Numbered from the stretch's first letter, positions 1 through 9,209 are shown. The stretch is DNA of 64,000 nucleotides from CALFCX01 sp041650595 (GCA_041650595.1 JBAZKW010000006.1:27361-91360); one strand, 5' to 3'. Program-made: numbers and translations. The notes: generated by a model not told the origin, from the sequence alone.

Positions 1-573
1 CCCTACGACAAAAGATCCTTCTTTTATTCCAAAGTTTTCTCCGGTCTTCTCAAAGCAATCCATCATCGGATTGCCGGCGAAATAGCATTTTATGCCATAT
101 TTGGAAAGATCATCATATGTCTTTTTATCTCTGGGAAAACATATAGAACAATATTTCTTCAGGAAGTATTTTTCCCAGGGAGTATAGCTGTAATCGTAGT
201 AGTCGGATTTGGCGCAGCCCACAAAAATGAATTTTGTCTTGGTGAGCATCGCGCCTATTATTGGGACAATGTCCCCGACAGCTACGACCAGATCAAATTT
301 TCCTTTTAGACTGCGAAGAAGTCTTATCTGTCGCAGAGAATTGCCGATAAGTCCTGAAAAAAGGTCCTTGAATATGTTTGATAAACTCTGGTAGACAAAT
401 CCGCCGCTTGGCATTTTTTTTCTGGGCCCCAGGATATTTACGGGGAGAGCCTCGAATGTCTGCCCGGTCCCGACTACCGGAAGGACGCAGATCTCTTCGC
501 CCGCCAGCTCTTTTATTATCCTGGCGGCTATCATGTCCTCGCCGTGTCCGTTGGTTATAAAAAGTATCTTCAT
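1..573 (-). CDS. LpxB-related glycosyltransferase-like protein, 3' end outside window
   Basis: The start codon is the ATG at 571-573. The frame is open for 191 codons to the window edge, so the C-terminal half is missing. The N-terminus reads MKILFITNGHGEDMIAARII, the nucleotide-sugar GT-B pattern of lipid-A-disaccharide synthase-related proteins known from cyanobacteria and relatives. Further hallmarks are DLVVAVGDIVP near residue 95 and FAGNPMMDC near residue 175, which parallel the Rossmann strands and the GNP/GDP-type turn of LpxB. Only two bases separate it from the msbA-like stop codon, so it is the last visible gene of the thrC-lpxB-msbA unit and is probably translationally coupled. 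The likely role is envelope glycolipid synthesis, but the acceptor and sugar cannot be read from the sequence. Confidence 0.7.
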   Translation of the reverse strand, partial: MKILFITNGHGEDMIAARIIKELAGEEICVLPVVGTGQTFEALPVNILGPRKKMPSGGFVYQSLSNIFKDLFSGLIGNSLRQIRLLRSLKGKFDLVVAVGDIVPIIGAMLTKTKFIFVGCAKSDYYDYSYTPWEKYFLKKYCSICFPRDKKTYDDLSKYGIKCYFAGNPMMDCFEKTGENFGIKEGSFVVG

Positions 574-575
574 GA

Positions 576-2339
576 TTAAAACAGCAGCTGCATCTGGTCC
601 GTGCCTTTTGTTTCTTTAGTTTTATCTTTGAACTGCATAGCGTGGAGTTTTTTGTAAAGCCCGTCTTTTTCTATAAGTTCCGAATGGCTTCCTTCTTCAG
701 CTATAGTGCCGTCTTTTAGCACTATTATTTTGGACGCGTTTTGCACGGTCGACAATCTGTGAGCTATGACAAATGTGGTCCTTCCCTTGATAAGCTTTTG
801 AAGGGCATCCTGTATCAGTCTTTCCGATTCGGTGTCGAGAGACGAAGTGGCCTCGTCAAGTATGAGTATTGCGGGATCCCTGAGCACCGCTCTGGCGATA
901 GCGATCCGCTGTTTTTGTCCTCCGGAAAGCAGAGATCCTCGTTCTCCGACCTGAGTTTCGTAGGAATCGGGGAACTCGGTTATAAAACCGTGGGCATTGG
1001 CCGCGATCGCGGCGGAAATTATCTCTTCATCTGATGCGTCGATCTTTCCGTACCTTATGTTCTCTTTTATTGAGCCGCTGAACAGGACCGTTTCCTGCGG
1101 GACCATGCCTATCTGGCTTCTCAAACTGCGCAGGCTTACGTCTTTTGTGTCAAAACCGTCTATGAGTATCCGGCCGCTTTGAGGATCGTAAAAACGCGGG
1201 ATAAGGTTCACAAAAGTGGTTTTTCCGGCTCCTGACGGACCTACAAGAGCTATATTCTGTCCGGGCTCGGCTTTTAAGTTTATTCCGGAGAGGACTTCTT
1301 CTCCGGGATTATATGAAAAACTGACGTTTTGAAATTCTACCAGACCTTTGATCGCCGGAAGTTCTGTTGCGCCGATTTTTTCCTTTACAGAAGGGGCGAT
1401 GTCTATTACTTCAAAGACCCTTTCGCAAGAGGCAAGAGCTTTTTGTACAGTCGTATTTATCTTGGAAATGACTATTATCGGATCTATAAGGAGGAATGCA
1501 CCCGCGAAAAATGCTATCAGATCTGAAGGGTTCAACCGGCCGGCGATTACTTCATAACAGCCGAACCAGATCACAGCCGCGATCGCCACGACCTGCAAAA
1601 AGCCCATTATAGGCCGCTGCGTCGTGTCTACCTGCGCCTCTTTCATAGACCATCCGAAGCTGCGTTCCGCTTCCGTATTAAACCTTTTTATTTCGTGCGC
1701 TTCCATCGAAAAAGATTTGACGACCCTTGCGCCTATTATGGTCTCTTGGAGCAGGGCGGAAATATCGGCGATCTTTTTTTGTGCGTTCCTTCCGATCTCG
1801 CGCATTTGCCTGCCGAACTGGTCGATCGTATAGACAAAGATGGGAGTTATGAGCAAAGCTACCGCCGTCAGCCTCCAGTTAAGGAATAAAAGATATCCGA
1901 GGACACCCAAAAGCGTGAGCAGCTGGGGGATTATTTCTGTTGCGATCACAACGATCGCAAGCTGAATGCTGGCAATATCGTTTATCGTGCGCGACATAAG
2001 CTCTCCTGTTTTCCATTTTGCATAAAAGTCGAGCGACAGGTCCTGAAGGTGCTTAAAGACCTGCATACGCATGTCGGTTACGACCCGCTGTCCGATGAAG
2101 GAAGCAAGATATCCCTGTCCGTACTGAAAAAGGCCTTTGATAAAAAAGAGAGCAAGTGTCAATGCTATAAGTATGTTTATGGATGTAAAGTTCCTTGCGC
2201 CCACAGCGGAAGACAACCTGCTTACCAGCGGCATAACGGCAATATTGCAAAGAGAAAAGACCAGCATACAAACCAGCGCCAATATAAGCTCTCTTTTATA
2301 GGGTTTTATATAATTTACCAGACGGAGAAGTAGCTTCAT
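576..2339 (-). CDS. msbA: MsbA-like lipid exporter ABC transporter (fused permease-ATPase)
   Basis: This is a half-transporter of about 587 residues with an N-terminal six-helix exporter domain and a C-terminal ATPase. The nucleotide-binding domain shows Walker A GPSGAGKTT, signature LSGGQKQRIAIARA, Walker B ILILDEATSSLD and H-loop AHR, so it should be active as a homodimer. The family moves lipid A precursors, other lipids or drugs across the inner membrane. Lying between two LpxB-like genes, lipid or glycolipid flipping is the most economical role. The ATG at 2339 is chosen; a TTG nine bases upstream (2348) gives the same frame and cannot be excluded. The start lies within 20 bases of the upstream gene's stop. 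Confidence 0.85.
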   Translation of the reverse strand: MKLLLRLVNYIKPYKRELILALVCMLVFSLCNIAVMPLVSRLSSAVGARNFTSINILIALTLALFFIKGLFQYGQGYLASFIGQRVVTDMRMQVFKHLQDLSLDFYAKWKTGELMSRTINDIASIQLAIVVIATEIIPQLLTLLGVLGYLLFLNWRLTAVALLITPIFVYTIDQFGRQMREIGRNAQKKIADISALLQETIIGARVVKSFSMEAHEIKRFNTEAERSFGWSMKEAQVDTTQRPIMGFLQVVAIAAVIWFGCYEVIAGRLNPSDLIAFFAGAFLLIDPIIVISKINTTVQKALASCERVFEVIDIAPSVKEKIGATELPAIKGLVEFQNVSFSYNPGEEVLSGINLKAEPGQNIALVGPSGAGKTTFVNLIPRFYDPQSGRILIDGFDTKDVSLRSLRSQIGMVPQETVLFSGSIKENIRYGKIDASDEEIISAAIAANAHGFITEFPDSYETQVGERGSLLSGGQKQRIAIARAVLRDPAILILDEATSSLDTESERLIQDALQKLIKGRTTFVIAHRLSTVQNASKIIVLKDGTIAEEGSHSELIEKDGLYKKLHAMQFKDKTKETKGTDQMQLLF

Positions 2340-2356
2340 CAAGGACAATTATAGCA

Positions 2357-3586
2357 CTATGTCAGCCCGGCGATCTCTTCGGAAATTTTGTCGGCAGCTC
2401 CGGGGGCTCCCATCGCTTTCTTGAGCCTTTTTCCCGTCAGCACAAGTTTTTCCGGATCGGAAAGCAGTTCAATCGCTTTTGCGGCTATCTCTTCGGCTTT
2501 TAGGTTGCCGCGCAGCTCGGGAACTATCATTTCGCCGGCCTTGCGGTTCGGCAGGGCGATATATTTCATCGCTTTATTAAGTATACTTATCGTGGCCCTT
2601 TTTATGTACCTGCCAATTACAGGAGCGTTGCCGATCATCCCGATAAGACCGTCAAAAATATAGGCTTCCGGTTTATTAAAGGGCACGGTCACCAACATTG
2701 GCTTTCCCATTGCCGCCGCTTCCGCGGTGTTTGTTCCCGGAATAGTTATTATTAGATCTGCCACGGCCATAGCTGCATAAGGATCTTTTTCGATTATCAA
2801 GATTTCAGTCCCTTTTTCGGAAAGTATATATTTTTTGTCTTCCCGCACTATCAGCCTGCCTGCTGCGCCTTCTTTGAGCTCGGTCTTTTTCATTTTACCG
2901 CGGGAAATATATTCCTCAAGTTTTAGAGCGTTGGCATATGGCGAAAGTCCGAAAACAAATTTTATTTCCTTATTTTTCTCTTTTATAAGATCAGCTGTCT
3001 TAAGGAAAAAAGGAGCTAAAAATTGCAGGTGAGCCGGCCTGCTGCCGGGCATGAGAGTTATTACTGTTTTGCCAGGTTCTTTAGGCACTGTTTCGCACAA
3101 AACCGCGTCTATCATAAGGTCTCCTACGACCTTTATTTTTTTTGCAGGGACCTTCTTTTTCAGCGCTTTCTGTTCAATGTTTTTATCAGGGACAAAAAAC
3201 TTAGTGTATTTTTTAACCCAGGCGATATGGTCCATTGCATAAGCGTACGCCGGATATCCGAGCTTTCTTGAAAGTATCACTCCGTTCATAAGGTCGCCGC
3301 CCATAAAAAGAACGACGCCTTTTTTTGAAAAAGAGATGCCTTTGGGCGGTTTGTTCCTGAAGACCCAATTTTTGAACTCCTGCGGAAATACTATTTCGTA
3401 GATCTCGGGAAAAGATCTGGCTACCTCTATCTCGCGGCCGCTGGCATACTGACAGGGGGTTATGACCAGTATTATTCTGGCGTTGGGAATGTTGCGGTGC
3501 AAAGATCTAACCGCCGGTCTGACAAGCGAATAAAGTTCGCCCGGGCTGTTGGAAGTTATTACGATATCAAAAAGGTCGTCGCTCAT
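2357..3586 (-). CDS. LpxB-like GT-B glycosyltransferase (lipid-A-disaccharide synthase family)
   Basis: The protein has 409 residues. The N-terminus has SNSPGELYSLVRP, equivalent to the GE-SGD substrate loop of LpxB. Around residue 160 it has KVVGDLMIDAVL and then VITLMPGSRPAHL, the inter-domain and nucleotide-binding segments. ADLIITIPGTNTAEAAAMGKPMLV near residue 290 is the C-terminal acceptor/UDP region with the usual T-E-A/G-K-P run. The overall length fits LpxB (about 380). The divergence is large, so whether it makes lipid A disaccharide or another glycolipid is open. It starts 13 bases after thrC and is followed by the MsbA-like exporter, which supports a lipid glycosylation and export unit. 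A GAGG ribosome site precedes the ATG. Confidence 0.72.
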   Translation of the reverse strand: MSDDLFDIVITSNSPGELYSLVRPAVRSLHRNIPNARIILVITPCQYASGREIEVARSFPEIYEIVFPQEFKNWVFRNKPPKGISFSKKGVVLFMGGDLMNGVILSRKLGYPAYAYAMDHIAWVKKYTKFFVPDKNIEQKALKKKVPAKKIKVVGDLMIDAVLCETVPKEPGKTVITLMPGSRPAHLQFLAPFFLKTADLIKEKNKEIKFVFGLSPYANALKLEEYISRGKMKKTELKEGAAGRLIVREDKKYILSEKGTEILIIEKDPYAAMAVADLIITIPGTNTAEAAAMGKPMLVTVPFNKPEAYIFDGLIGMIGNAPVIGRYIKRATISILNKAMKYIALPNRKAGEMIVPELRGNLKAEEIAAKAIELLSDPEKLVLTGKRLKKAMGAPGAADKISEEIAGLT

Positions 3587-3599
3587 TAAAAGTCTCGCC

Positions 3600-4643
3600 T
3601 CAATATCCTAGAATTTTAACTATTTCTTCTATCTTAGAGGGGACTTCGATGGGTTTTACGCCGGATTTTACCGCAGTGTCCGGGTCTTTGAGCCCGTGGC
3701 CAGTGAGCACGCAGACTACTGTGCTGTTTTTGGGGATCTCGCTTCCGTATTTGATCAGTCCGGCGATCGATGCGGCTGATGCCGGCTCGCAAAAGATACC
3801 CTCTATTGAAGCAACCAGTTTATATGCGGATATTATTTCATCATCGCTGACCGCTCTTATTGATCCGTGTGATTCCTGAGCCGCGGCTACCGCGCTTTTC
3901 CAGCTTGCGGGATTTCCTATCCTTATCGCAGTTGCTATTGTTTCGGGTTTTTCTATCGGATGCCCTTTTACGATCGGGGCAGCGCCTTCGGCCTGGAAAC
4001 CGAGCATTTTGGGAAGTTTTGAGATCTTTTTCTCGCTTTTATATTCGTTAAAACCTTTCCAGTACGCCGTAATATTGCCGGCATTTCCGACCGGTATGCA
4101 CAAAAAATCAGGAGCATCACCGAGAGTATCGACAACTTCAAAAGCAGCGGTCTTTTGACCTTCTATCCTGAACGGATTGACGGAGTTGACCAGGTCTACT
4201 GGATATTTTTCGCAAAGCTCCCTTACCATCTCAAGCGCCCTGTCAAAATTGCCGTCAATTGCAAATACTTTGGCGCCGTGCATTATAGCTTGTGCCAATT
4301 TTCCGAGAGCTATTTTCCCTCCGGGGATGACAACTATACAGTCCAGTCCCGCTTTTGCACTATATGCAGCAGCGGATGCGGATGTGTTGCCGGTGGACGC
4401 GCATGCGACAGCTTTGAAACCTTTTTCTTTTGCTTTGCTGATCGCCATGGTCATACCACGGTCTTTGAACGATCCTGTCGGGTTCATGCCGTCATATTTA
4501 AGATGTACTTTTAATCCGAGTTTTTTGCTGATCTTTTCCGCGTAGAGCAGGGGAGTATTGCCTTCGAAAAATGTGATGACCGGAGTCTTGTCGGTTACGG
4601 GCAAATATTGTCTGTAGCGGTCTATCAAGCCTTTGTATTGCAT
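3600..4643 (-). CDS. thrC: threonine synthase
   Basis: This PLP enzyme converts O-phosphohomoserine to threonine. Its 347 residues match the short (bacterial monofunctional) class. NPTGSFKDRGMTMA near residue 55 carries the PLP-binding lysine. ACASTGNTSASAAAYSAKAG is the phosphate-contacting segment that follows, and CVLTGHGLKDPD near the C-terminus is typical of the family. The start is the ATG at 4643, six bases after a good -10 element, so the transcript is probably leaderless; no Shine-Dalgarno sequence is present. It is the first gene of a unit with the LpxB-like and MsbA-like genes, which have no metabolic link to threonine. Confidence 0.95.
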   Translation of the reverse strand: MQYKGLIDRYRQYLPVTDKTPVITFFEGNTPLLYAEKISKKLGLKVHLKYDGMNPTGSFKDRGMTMAISKAKEKGFKAVACASTGNTSASAAAYSAKAGLDCIVVIPGGKIALGKLAQAIMHGAKVFAIDGNFDRALEMVRELCEKYPVDLVNSVNPFRIEGQKTAAFEVVDTLGDAPDFLCIPVGNAGNITAYWKGFNEYKSEKKISKLPKMLGFQAEGAAPIVKGHPIEKPETIATAIRIGNPASWKSAVAAAQESHGSIRAVSDDEIISAYKLVASIEGIFCEPASAASIAGLIKYGSEIPKNSTVVCVLTGHGLKDPDTAVKSGVKPIEVPSKIEEIVKILGY

Positions 4644-4649
4644 AAAAAA

Positions 4650-4678
4650 ATTTTATCATTAGAGGGAGCCATTTACAA
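4650..4678 (-). promoter_or_regulatory. thrC promoter with extended -10, predicted leaderless
   Basis: Read on the minus strand, a TTGTAA -35 (4673-4678) is separated by 17 bases from TAAAAT (4650-4655), which is preceded by TGA (extended -10). Six bases then lead to the thrC ATG at 4643, so initiation is expected at or next to the A of ATG. Confidence 0.65.
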
Positions 4679-4713
4679 GTGAGACGAAAGGTCAGAAACA
4701 ACATGCGAACGAA

Positions 4714-5646
4714 TCATTTCTGAATTACAGTCTTGCTTCCTATTACTGACTTACGTTGTCCTATTATAGTCCTGTGTTCTTCTATTGATTCTATCAGCAC
4801 TTCATTAGCGGAATTTACCAAAATATGTGATTTTCCCTTAAGCGGCCTTCCGCCTAAACCAAAGATGCAATTGTCAAAATTTATTATCCCGATAGCCGGT
4901 ATGTGTCCGAACACCAGCATGTTGACGCCCAGATCATCCAGCAACGGCCTGGCGGATTCGTTATTCATGACAGTTGTAAGCCATTCAGAATTCCAAAGGA
5001 ACGAATCTTCACCATTCTGTAAAAAATAAAATACAGGGTGGGCCATATTTCCGGTCTTAAATGCTTCTCTAAGATGTTCATCCGCATAGTCAAGGGCTTT
5101 TAATCCCTTTTCTCCTTCGTACGTTAGATCAAGACGCCCTTTTTCATTAACTTTAAATCCCGCGTGCACATAAAGAGCTCCGTGTTCGTCAATATGGTAC
5201 AGTTTGCAGTTTTGCACCATCCAATACGCATAGCTTTGAAGGAGCGATTGTTCCCTCGGAGTAAATCCAAGAAACCAAGAAGCGAGCCTTCTCCATGGGG
5301 CTACGCGGAATTCATCCAGTGTTTGATTTCCGCCGTTTTTCTCCCATCTTACTAACGAATACTCATCGCTAAACATTGCGGTGGTGAACATGAGCTCATG
5401 ATTTCCCCAAAGTTGTATATAATTGCCGGTTTGTGCAAACTTCTGTGCCAGGTTCAGAGCCTCAAGATTGCGGTGTCCTCTGTCTATCAAATCTCCGCCA
5501 TTTATTCTTATATCAGATATTGCTGCAGCTCTCTCTGCAGTTCTTATCCCATTTCTTGTGCCGTGTTCATCACAAACAAATGATACTCTAATATTGGGCT
5601 TAGGTTGAACTCTGCTTTTCAAAGCGGTGGTAAAACCCATGTGCAT
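4714..5646 (-). CDS. calcineurin-like metallophosphoesterase
   Basis: The 310-residue protein carries the dimetal phosphoesterase motifs in order: D-x-H in FVCDEHG (about residue 26), GGDLIDRG (about 51), GNHE (about 81), VHAG (about 160) and FGHIP (about 250). This pattern is that of serine/threonine phosphatase or Ap4A-hydrolase-like enzymes. The substrate cannot be deduced. It lacks a signal peptide, so it is probably cytoplasmic. The ATG at 5646 has a GAGGAAAG ribosome site seven bases upstream and an AT-rich -10-like TAATAT further up, divergent from purN. It lies 70 bases before thrC, which has its own promoter. Confidence 0.85.
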   Translation of the reverse strand: MHMGFTTALKSRVQPKPNIRVSFVCDEHGTRNGIRTAERAAAISDIRINGGDLIDRGHRNLEALNLAQKFAQTGNYIQLWGNHELMFTTAMFSDEYSLVRWEKNGGNQTLDEFRVAPWRRLASWFLGFTPREQSLLQSYAYWMVQNCKLYHIDEHGALYVHAGFKVNEKGRLDLTYEGEKGLKALDYADEHLREAFKTGNMAHPVFYFLQNGEDSFLWNSEWLTTVMNNESARPLLDDLGVNMLVFGHIPAIGIINFDNCIFGLGGRPLKGKSHILVNSANEVLIESIEEHRTIIGQRKSVIGSKTVIQK

Positions 5647-5702
5647 ATATTTCTTTCCTCAATATATTATCGACTAAATCCGGGCAAAATCCCATGTGAA
5701 AA

Positions 5703-5711
5703 TGTTATAAT
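5703..5711 (+). promoter_or_regulatory. purN extended -10 promoter, predicted near-leaderless
   Basis: TGT followed by a perfect TATAAT (5706-5711) ends ten bases before the purN ATG. No good -35 is visible and no Shine-Dalgarno sequence fits in the short gap. Confidence 0.65.
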
Positions 5712-5721
5712 CTTTTTGTAA

Positions 5722-6360
5722 ATGAAAACTCTAAATCTCGTTGTCCTTGTATCCGGCCGCGGGTCAAATCTTCAGGCGATCATAGATTCTATAGAGTCAG
5801 GTATGCTCACTGCCAAAATACTCTGTGTGATCTCCGACAGGCCGGACGCATACGGACTTAAACGCGCGCAAGACCACGGGATTGAAACGATTGTGGTTGA
5901 TTACAAAAAAATAAAGGAAGCTGCGCATGGCAATGCGCAGCTGCAATATGAAACCCAATTGTTGGATGTTTTGAAGAAATATACACCCGATCTCATCTGT
6001 CTTGCCGGTTATATGCGAATCATTGGCCCGAAAATAATATCAGCCTTTAGAGGCAGGATCATAAATATTCATCCGGCACTTTTGCCGTCTTTTCCGGGGC
6101 TGAATGCCCAGAAGCAGGCTCTTGACCACGGAGCAACAATATCCGGATGCACGGTACACTTTGTGGATGAAGGCTGTGATACGGGACCGGTGATCCTGCA
6201 GAGACTAGTTCCGGTCTTGAAAGATGATACTGAAGATACTCTTTCAAGCAGGATACTTGAACAGGAACACATAGCTTATCCTGAAGCTATAAAATTGATA
6301 GCCCAGGGCAAAGTATGTATCGAAGGCGGAAAAGTAAAAATATTAAAGGAAGGGAAGTAG
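5722..6360 (+). CDS. purN: phosphoribosylglycinamide formyltransferase (GART, folate-dependent)
   Basis: This enzyme catalyses the third step of IMP synthesis, transferring formyl from 10-formyl-THF to GAR. The 212 residues match PurN. Visible motifs are LVSGRGSNLQAI at the N-terminus (phosphate loop), LAGYMRIIGP near residue 90, and NIHPALLPSFPGLNA near residue 113 with the catalytic His. The catalytic Asp falls in VDEGCDTGPVI. It is followed directly by purH (start four bases after the stop), and purM, purA and purL lie elsewhere in the window. The start codon sits ten bases after a TATAAT box. Confidence 0.96.
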   Translation: MKTLNLVVLVSGRGSNLQAIIDSIESGMLTAKILCVISDRPDAYGLKRAQDHGIETIVVDYKKIKEAAHGNAQLQYETQLLDVLKKYTPDLICLAGYMRIIGPKIISAFRGRIINIHPALLPSFPGLNAQKQALDHGATISGCTVHFVDEGCDTGPVILQRLVPVLKDDTEDTLSSRILEQEHIAYPEAIKLIAQGKVCIEGGKVKILKEGK

Positions 6361-6363
6361 GTG

Positions 6364-7929
6364 ATGAAGAAACAAAGGTATGCGGTCATAAGCGTGTCCG
6401 ACAAGAAAGGCATAAAACAATTTGCCAAAGGTCTTGTAAAATCCGGTTTCAAAATAATCGCAAGCGGTGGAACTGCCAGAGAGCTTCGCAGCGCGGGAAT
6501 AAAAGCGATAGAAGTTTCCAAAATAACCAAATTCCCTGAAATGCTCGACGGAAGGGTGAAAACTTTGCATCCCAAGATACACGGGGGCCTTTTGGCAAGG
6601 AGGGAAAAGCCGGAACACATGAAGATGCTGGCAAAGTACGGCATTCCGCAGATTGATATTGTTGTCATAAATCTTTATCCGTTCGAAAAGGTCATATCAA
6701 AAAAGGATTTTACGCATGAAGAAGCGATAGAGAATATCGATATTGGAGGGCCTTCCATAGTTAGAGCGGCGGCCAAAAATTATGAACACGTGGCTGTCAT
6801 CACAAATCCGGCGAGCTATCCGGAGATACTGAAAGAACTAAAAGACAATAAGGGGCAGATAAGCCTTGAAACAAAGACAAAACTGCAGAGAGAGGCATTT
6901 GAACTGACCGCGCGGTACGATGCAGCTATTTCGGCATATCTTTTGCCGTCTCAGGGTTCGGATCTTTTTCCGAAGAAGCTTGAGTTCCGGTTGGACAAGA
7001 TACAGGACCTGCGCTACGGAGAAAATCCGCACCAGCAGGCGGCATTTTTCAGGGCTGAGGGCGGGGGAATATCCGCTGCAACTCAGCTTCACGGCAAAGA
7101 GCTTTCTTATAACAACATCCTCGACATAGAGGCGGCTTTTTCCATTGTCTCGTATTTTGCAAGCACGGCTGTGGCTATCGTAAAACACAACAATCCCTGC
7201 GGAGTAGCGATCGGTAAGAGCGTAAAAGAGGCCTATTTGAAAGCCTATGAATGCGACAAAGTATCTGCTTACGGCGGGATCGTCGCATCCAACAGGACGG
7301 TAGATGAGGATTCCGCAAAGGAAATATCAAAATTATTTGTAGAAGTCGTCATAGCCCCTGATTATTCAAATGCGGCGCTTCAGGAGTTCAAAAAGAAAAA
7401 GAATTTAAGGATCCTACGGTGCGATCTGGTAAATTTTGCCAACAGTGCAAGAAAGTTTGAGTTTAAAAAAGTGTCAGGGGGGATGCTGCTGCAGCAAATA
7501 GATGTAGCCGAGCTGAATATGTCGGAACTTAAGGTTGTTACCCGGCGTCAGCCCAGCCTGCAGGAGCTGGAAGACCTTTTCTTTGCATGGGGAGTCTGCA
7601 AATTTGTGAAATCTAACGCCATTGTTATCGTGAAGAACGGCGCGACCATCGGTATCGGCGCGGGCCAGATGAACAGGGTGGGCTCGGCCGAGATAGCCCT
7701 CAAACAGGCCCATGCCTACCGGCAGGCAGGCGGCGGACATGCAAAAAAAGCCGTTATGGCTTCGGACGGATTTTTCCCTTTCGCGGACTCAATTGAGCTT
7801 GCTAGAAAACACGGAATATCCGCTGTAATACAGCCGGGAGGTTCGGTGAGGGACGAAGAAGTCATCAAAGTGGCGAACAAATACCGCATGACGATGGCAT
7901 TTACGGGACGAAGACATTTCAGGCACTGA
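6364..7929 (+). CDS. purH: bifunctional AICAR transformylase / IMP cyclohydrolase
   Basis: This enzyme performs the last two steps of IMP synthesis. The 521 residues are the usual length. The N-terminal MGS-like cyclohydrolase domain shows KGLVKSGFKIIASGGTA and DGRVKTLHPKIHGGLL. The C-terminal transformylase domain has the diagnostic KHNNPCGVA near residue 280 and RYGENPHQQAAF near residue 220. It ends in MAFTGRRHFRH, a canonical PurH tail. The ATG at 6364 is preferred over the adjoining GTG at 6361 because a GGAAGGGAAG ribosome site overlaps the purN stop. It is co-transcribed with purN. Confidence 0.97.
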   Translation: MKKQRYAVISVSDKKGIKQFAKGLVKSGFKIIASGGTARELRSAGIKAIEVSKITKFPEMLDGRVKTLHPKIHGGLLARREKPEHMKMLAKYGIPQIDIVVINLYPFEKVISKKDFTHEEAIENIDIGGPSIVRAAAKNYEHVAVITNPASYPEILKELKDNKGQISLETKTKLQREAFELTARYDAAISAYLLPSQGSDLFPKKLEFRLDKIQDLRYGENPHQQAAFFRAEGGGISAATQLHGKELSYNNILDIEAAFSIVSYFASTAVAIVKHNNPCGVAIGKSVKEAYLKAYECDKVSAYGGIVASNRTVDEDSAKEISKLFVEVVIAPDYSNAALQEFKKKKNLRILRCDLVNFANSARKFEFKKVSGGMLLQQIDVAELNMSELKVVTRRQPSLQELEDLFFAWGVCKFVKSNAIVIVKNGATIGIGAGQMNRVGSAEIALKQAHAYRQAGGGHAKKAVMASDGFFPFADSIELARKHGISAVIQPGGSVRDEEVIKVANKYRMTMAFTGRRHFRH

Positions 7930-7938
7930 GGAAAGAGC

Positions 7939-8029
7939 GTCATTGCGAGGGGCGTAAGCCCCGAAGCAATCCCATAGTACAATGGGATTGCTTCGTCGTC
8001 CCGATCAAATCGGTACTCCTCGCAATGAC
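7939..8029. repeat. solo palindromic repeat, copy A of the GTCATTGCGAG family
   Basis: The terminal arms GTCATTGCGAGG and CCTCGCAATGAC are exact inverted repeats. An inner inverted pair (CGAAGCAATCCCAT and ATGGGATTGCTTCG) encloses a six-base loop, AGTACA. A small extra hairpin, CCGATCAAATCGG, lies in the right arm. It sits between purH and the barrel-protein gene and contains no ORF. Confidence 0.9.
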
Positions 8030-8048
8030 TGTTTAGGAGGAGAATGAC

Positions 8049-9209
8049 ATGAAGAAATTGATAGCGTTCTTGTTGGCATTTCTGTTTCTGGCGTCTGTGT
8101 CTCTAGCACAGACCCCTTCAATATATTCAACGGCGAATTTTAGTAACGGAGTGTCTTTAGGATTTTTAAATACGGGCACCGCCAGTACCGGCCTTGCAAG
8201 CTGGAATCCGGGTTTCGGACTTGGAGCGTTCAAATTAGGGTTGGGAATAAATATCCCTTTTAACGACCCGACCGGAAGAGTTGTGGACAAAGTAGTTGTC
8301 CGCTATGTTCAGTACGATTCACAAAAATGGGGCTTCAGGTACGGGGTGATAGAAAATTATACTCTCGGATACGGCTTGCTGGTAAATAATTACACTTCAG
8401 CTCAAACGGGAATATTTGAGTCAAATCAGCAGACAGGGCTAAGGGCCTATTACAATCAAGACATCTACGGTGCTGAAGGAATGGGGACGTGGTCAAAGTT
8501 CCAAGCTTTCAGGATAACGGAAGAGATCATGCCCCGCCTTACACTGGGGCAGTATTATGCGGGAGATTCCGACGGAGTGGATTTTGTCAGGCCGGACGGG
8601 ACAAGAGTTGTTTATCCTTCGCAATCAGGTTTTGGTCTGGACGCGGGATATTCTGTTTGGAGAGGCGGAGTCCTTTTTGCCGAGGCAGCGCATATGAACA
8701 ACCACGGTTCAGGTTTTTCCGCGGGGTTCAATCAGGATATGGATATATTTATCGGCAAGGCCAATTTCAGGGCTGAGAGAAGGTTCATAGACCGGAATTT
8801 TGTTCCGGAATATTTTAACGAGAACTATGAGACCGATCCTATTGATATTGTTTCGTTTGAGGCGATTTCTTCGAACAAAAACGGATATAAAGTGCAGTTG
8901 GGGGCAACAGTGCTTTCATTGGGCAATATTTGGGCGGTTCTTGAAGGATATGAAGGAAGCAATACAACTCTCAAAGGCTATGCTTCCGCTAAACTTTCGA
9001 ACCAGTATTTTGTTGAAGCGGGATATTTCCAGCAGAATTTTGTGGACGCCAGAAGCCTTGATCTTAGTCAGGGAGCGGTCATCACAGGAAGGCTTGGATA
9101 CAAAGTTAATCCCTTTACTACCGTGATCGCAAATTACAAGCAATATTATGATCCTGCGGCGGGAAAAGTCGTCTATTCGCAGTGGTATGAGATGAGCCTG
9201 AGTTTGTAA
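8049..9209 (+). CDS. predicted outer-membrane beta-barrel protein, function unknown
   Basis: The 386-residue protein has a clear signal peptide (MKKLIAFLLAFLFLASVSLA, cleavage before QTP). The mature part is rich in Gly, Tyr and Asn with alternating hydrophobic/polar strands throughout and very few Cys. It ends YEMSLSL, consistent with a terminal beta strand recognised by the barrel assembly machinery. Segments such as WGFRYGVIENYTLGYGLLVNNY recall porin or FadL-like barrels, but no named family is recognised with confidence. The ATG at 8049 has an AGGAGG ribosome site eight bases upstream, just outside repeat copy A. A 10-bp hairpin follows the stop. Confidence 0.7.
   Translation: MKKLIAFLLAFLFLASVSLAQTPSIYSTANFSNGVSLGFLNTGTASTGLASWNPGFGLGAFKLGLGINIPFNDPTGRVVDKVVVRYVQYDSQKWGFRYGVIENYTLGYGLLVNNYTSAQTGIFESNQQTGLRAYYNQDIYGAEGMGTWSKFQAFRITEEIMPRLTLGQYYAGDSDGVDFVRPDGTRVVYPSQSGFGLDAGYSVWRGGVLFAEAAHMNNHGSGFSAGFNQDMDIFIGKANFRAERRFIDRNFVPEYFNENYETDPIDIVSFEAISSNKNGYKVQLGATVLSLGNIWAVLEGYEGSNTTLKGYASAKLSNQYFVEAGYFQQNFVDARSLDLSQGAVITGRLGYKVNPFTTVIANYKQYYDPAAGKVVYSQWYEMSLSL

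Noticed and set aside
378..560. Small plus-strand ORFs at 209-560
   Set aside because: They are antisense shadows of the LpxB-related gene and have no family signature.
5646..5722. Purine riboswitch or PurR operator upstream of purN
   Set aside because: The divergent intergenic region is only about 75 bases and holds promoter elements. No aptamer-like junction or clear palindrome operator was seen.
7939..8029. CRISPR-like or tRNA-like structure in the palindromic repeats
   Set aside because: Copies are dispersed, not regularly spaced with spacers, and do not fold as a cloverleaf. They are inverted-repeat elements.
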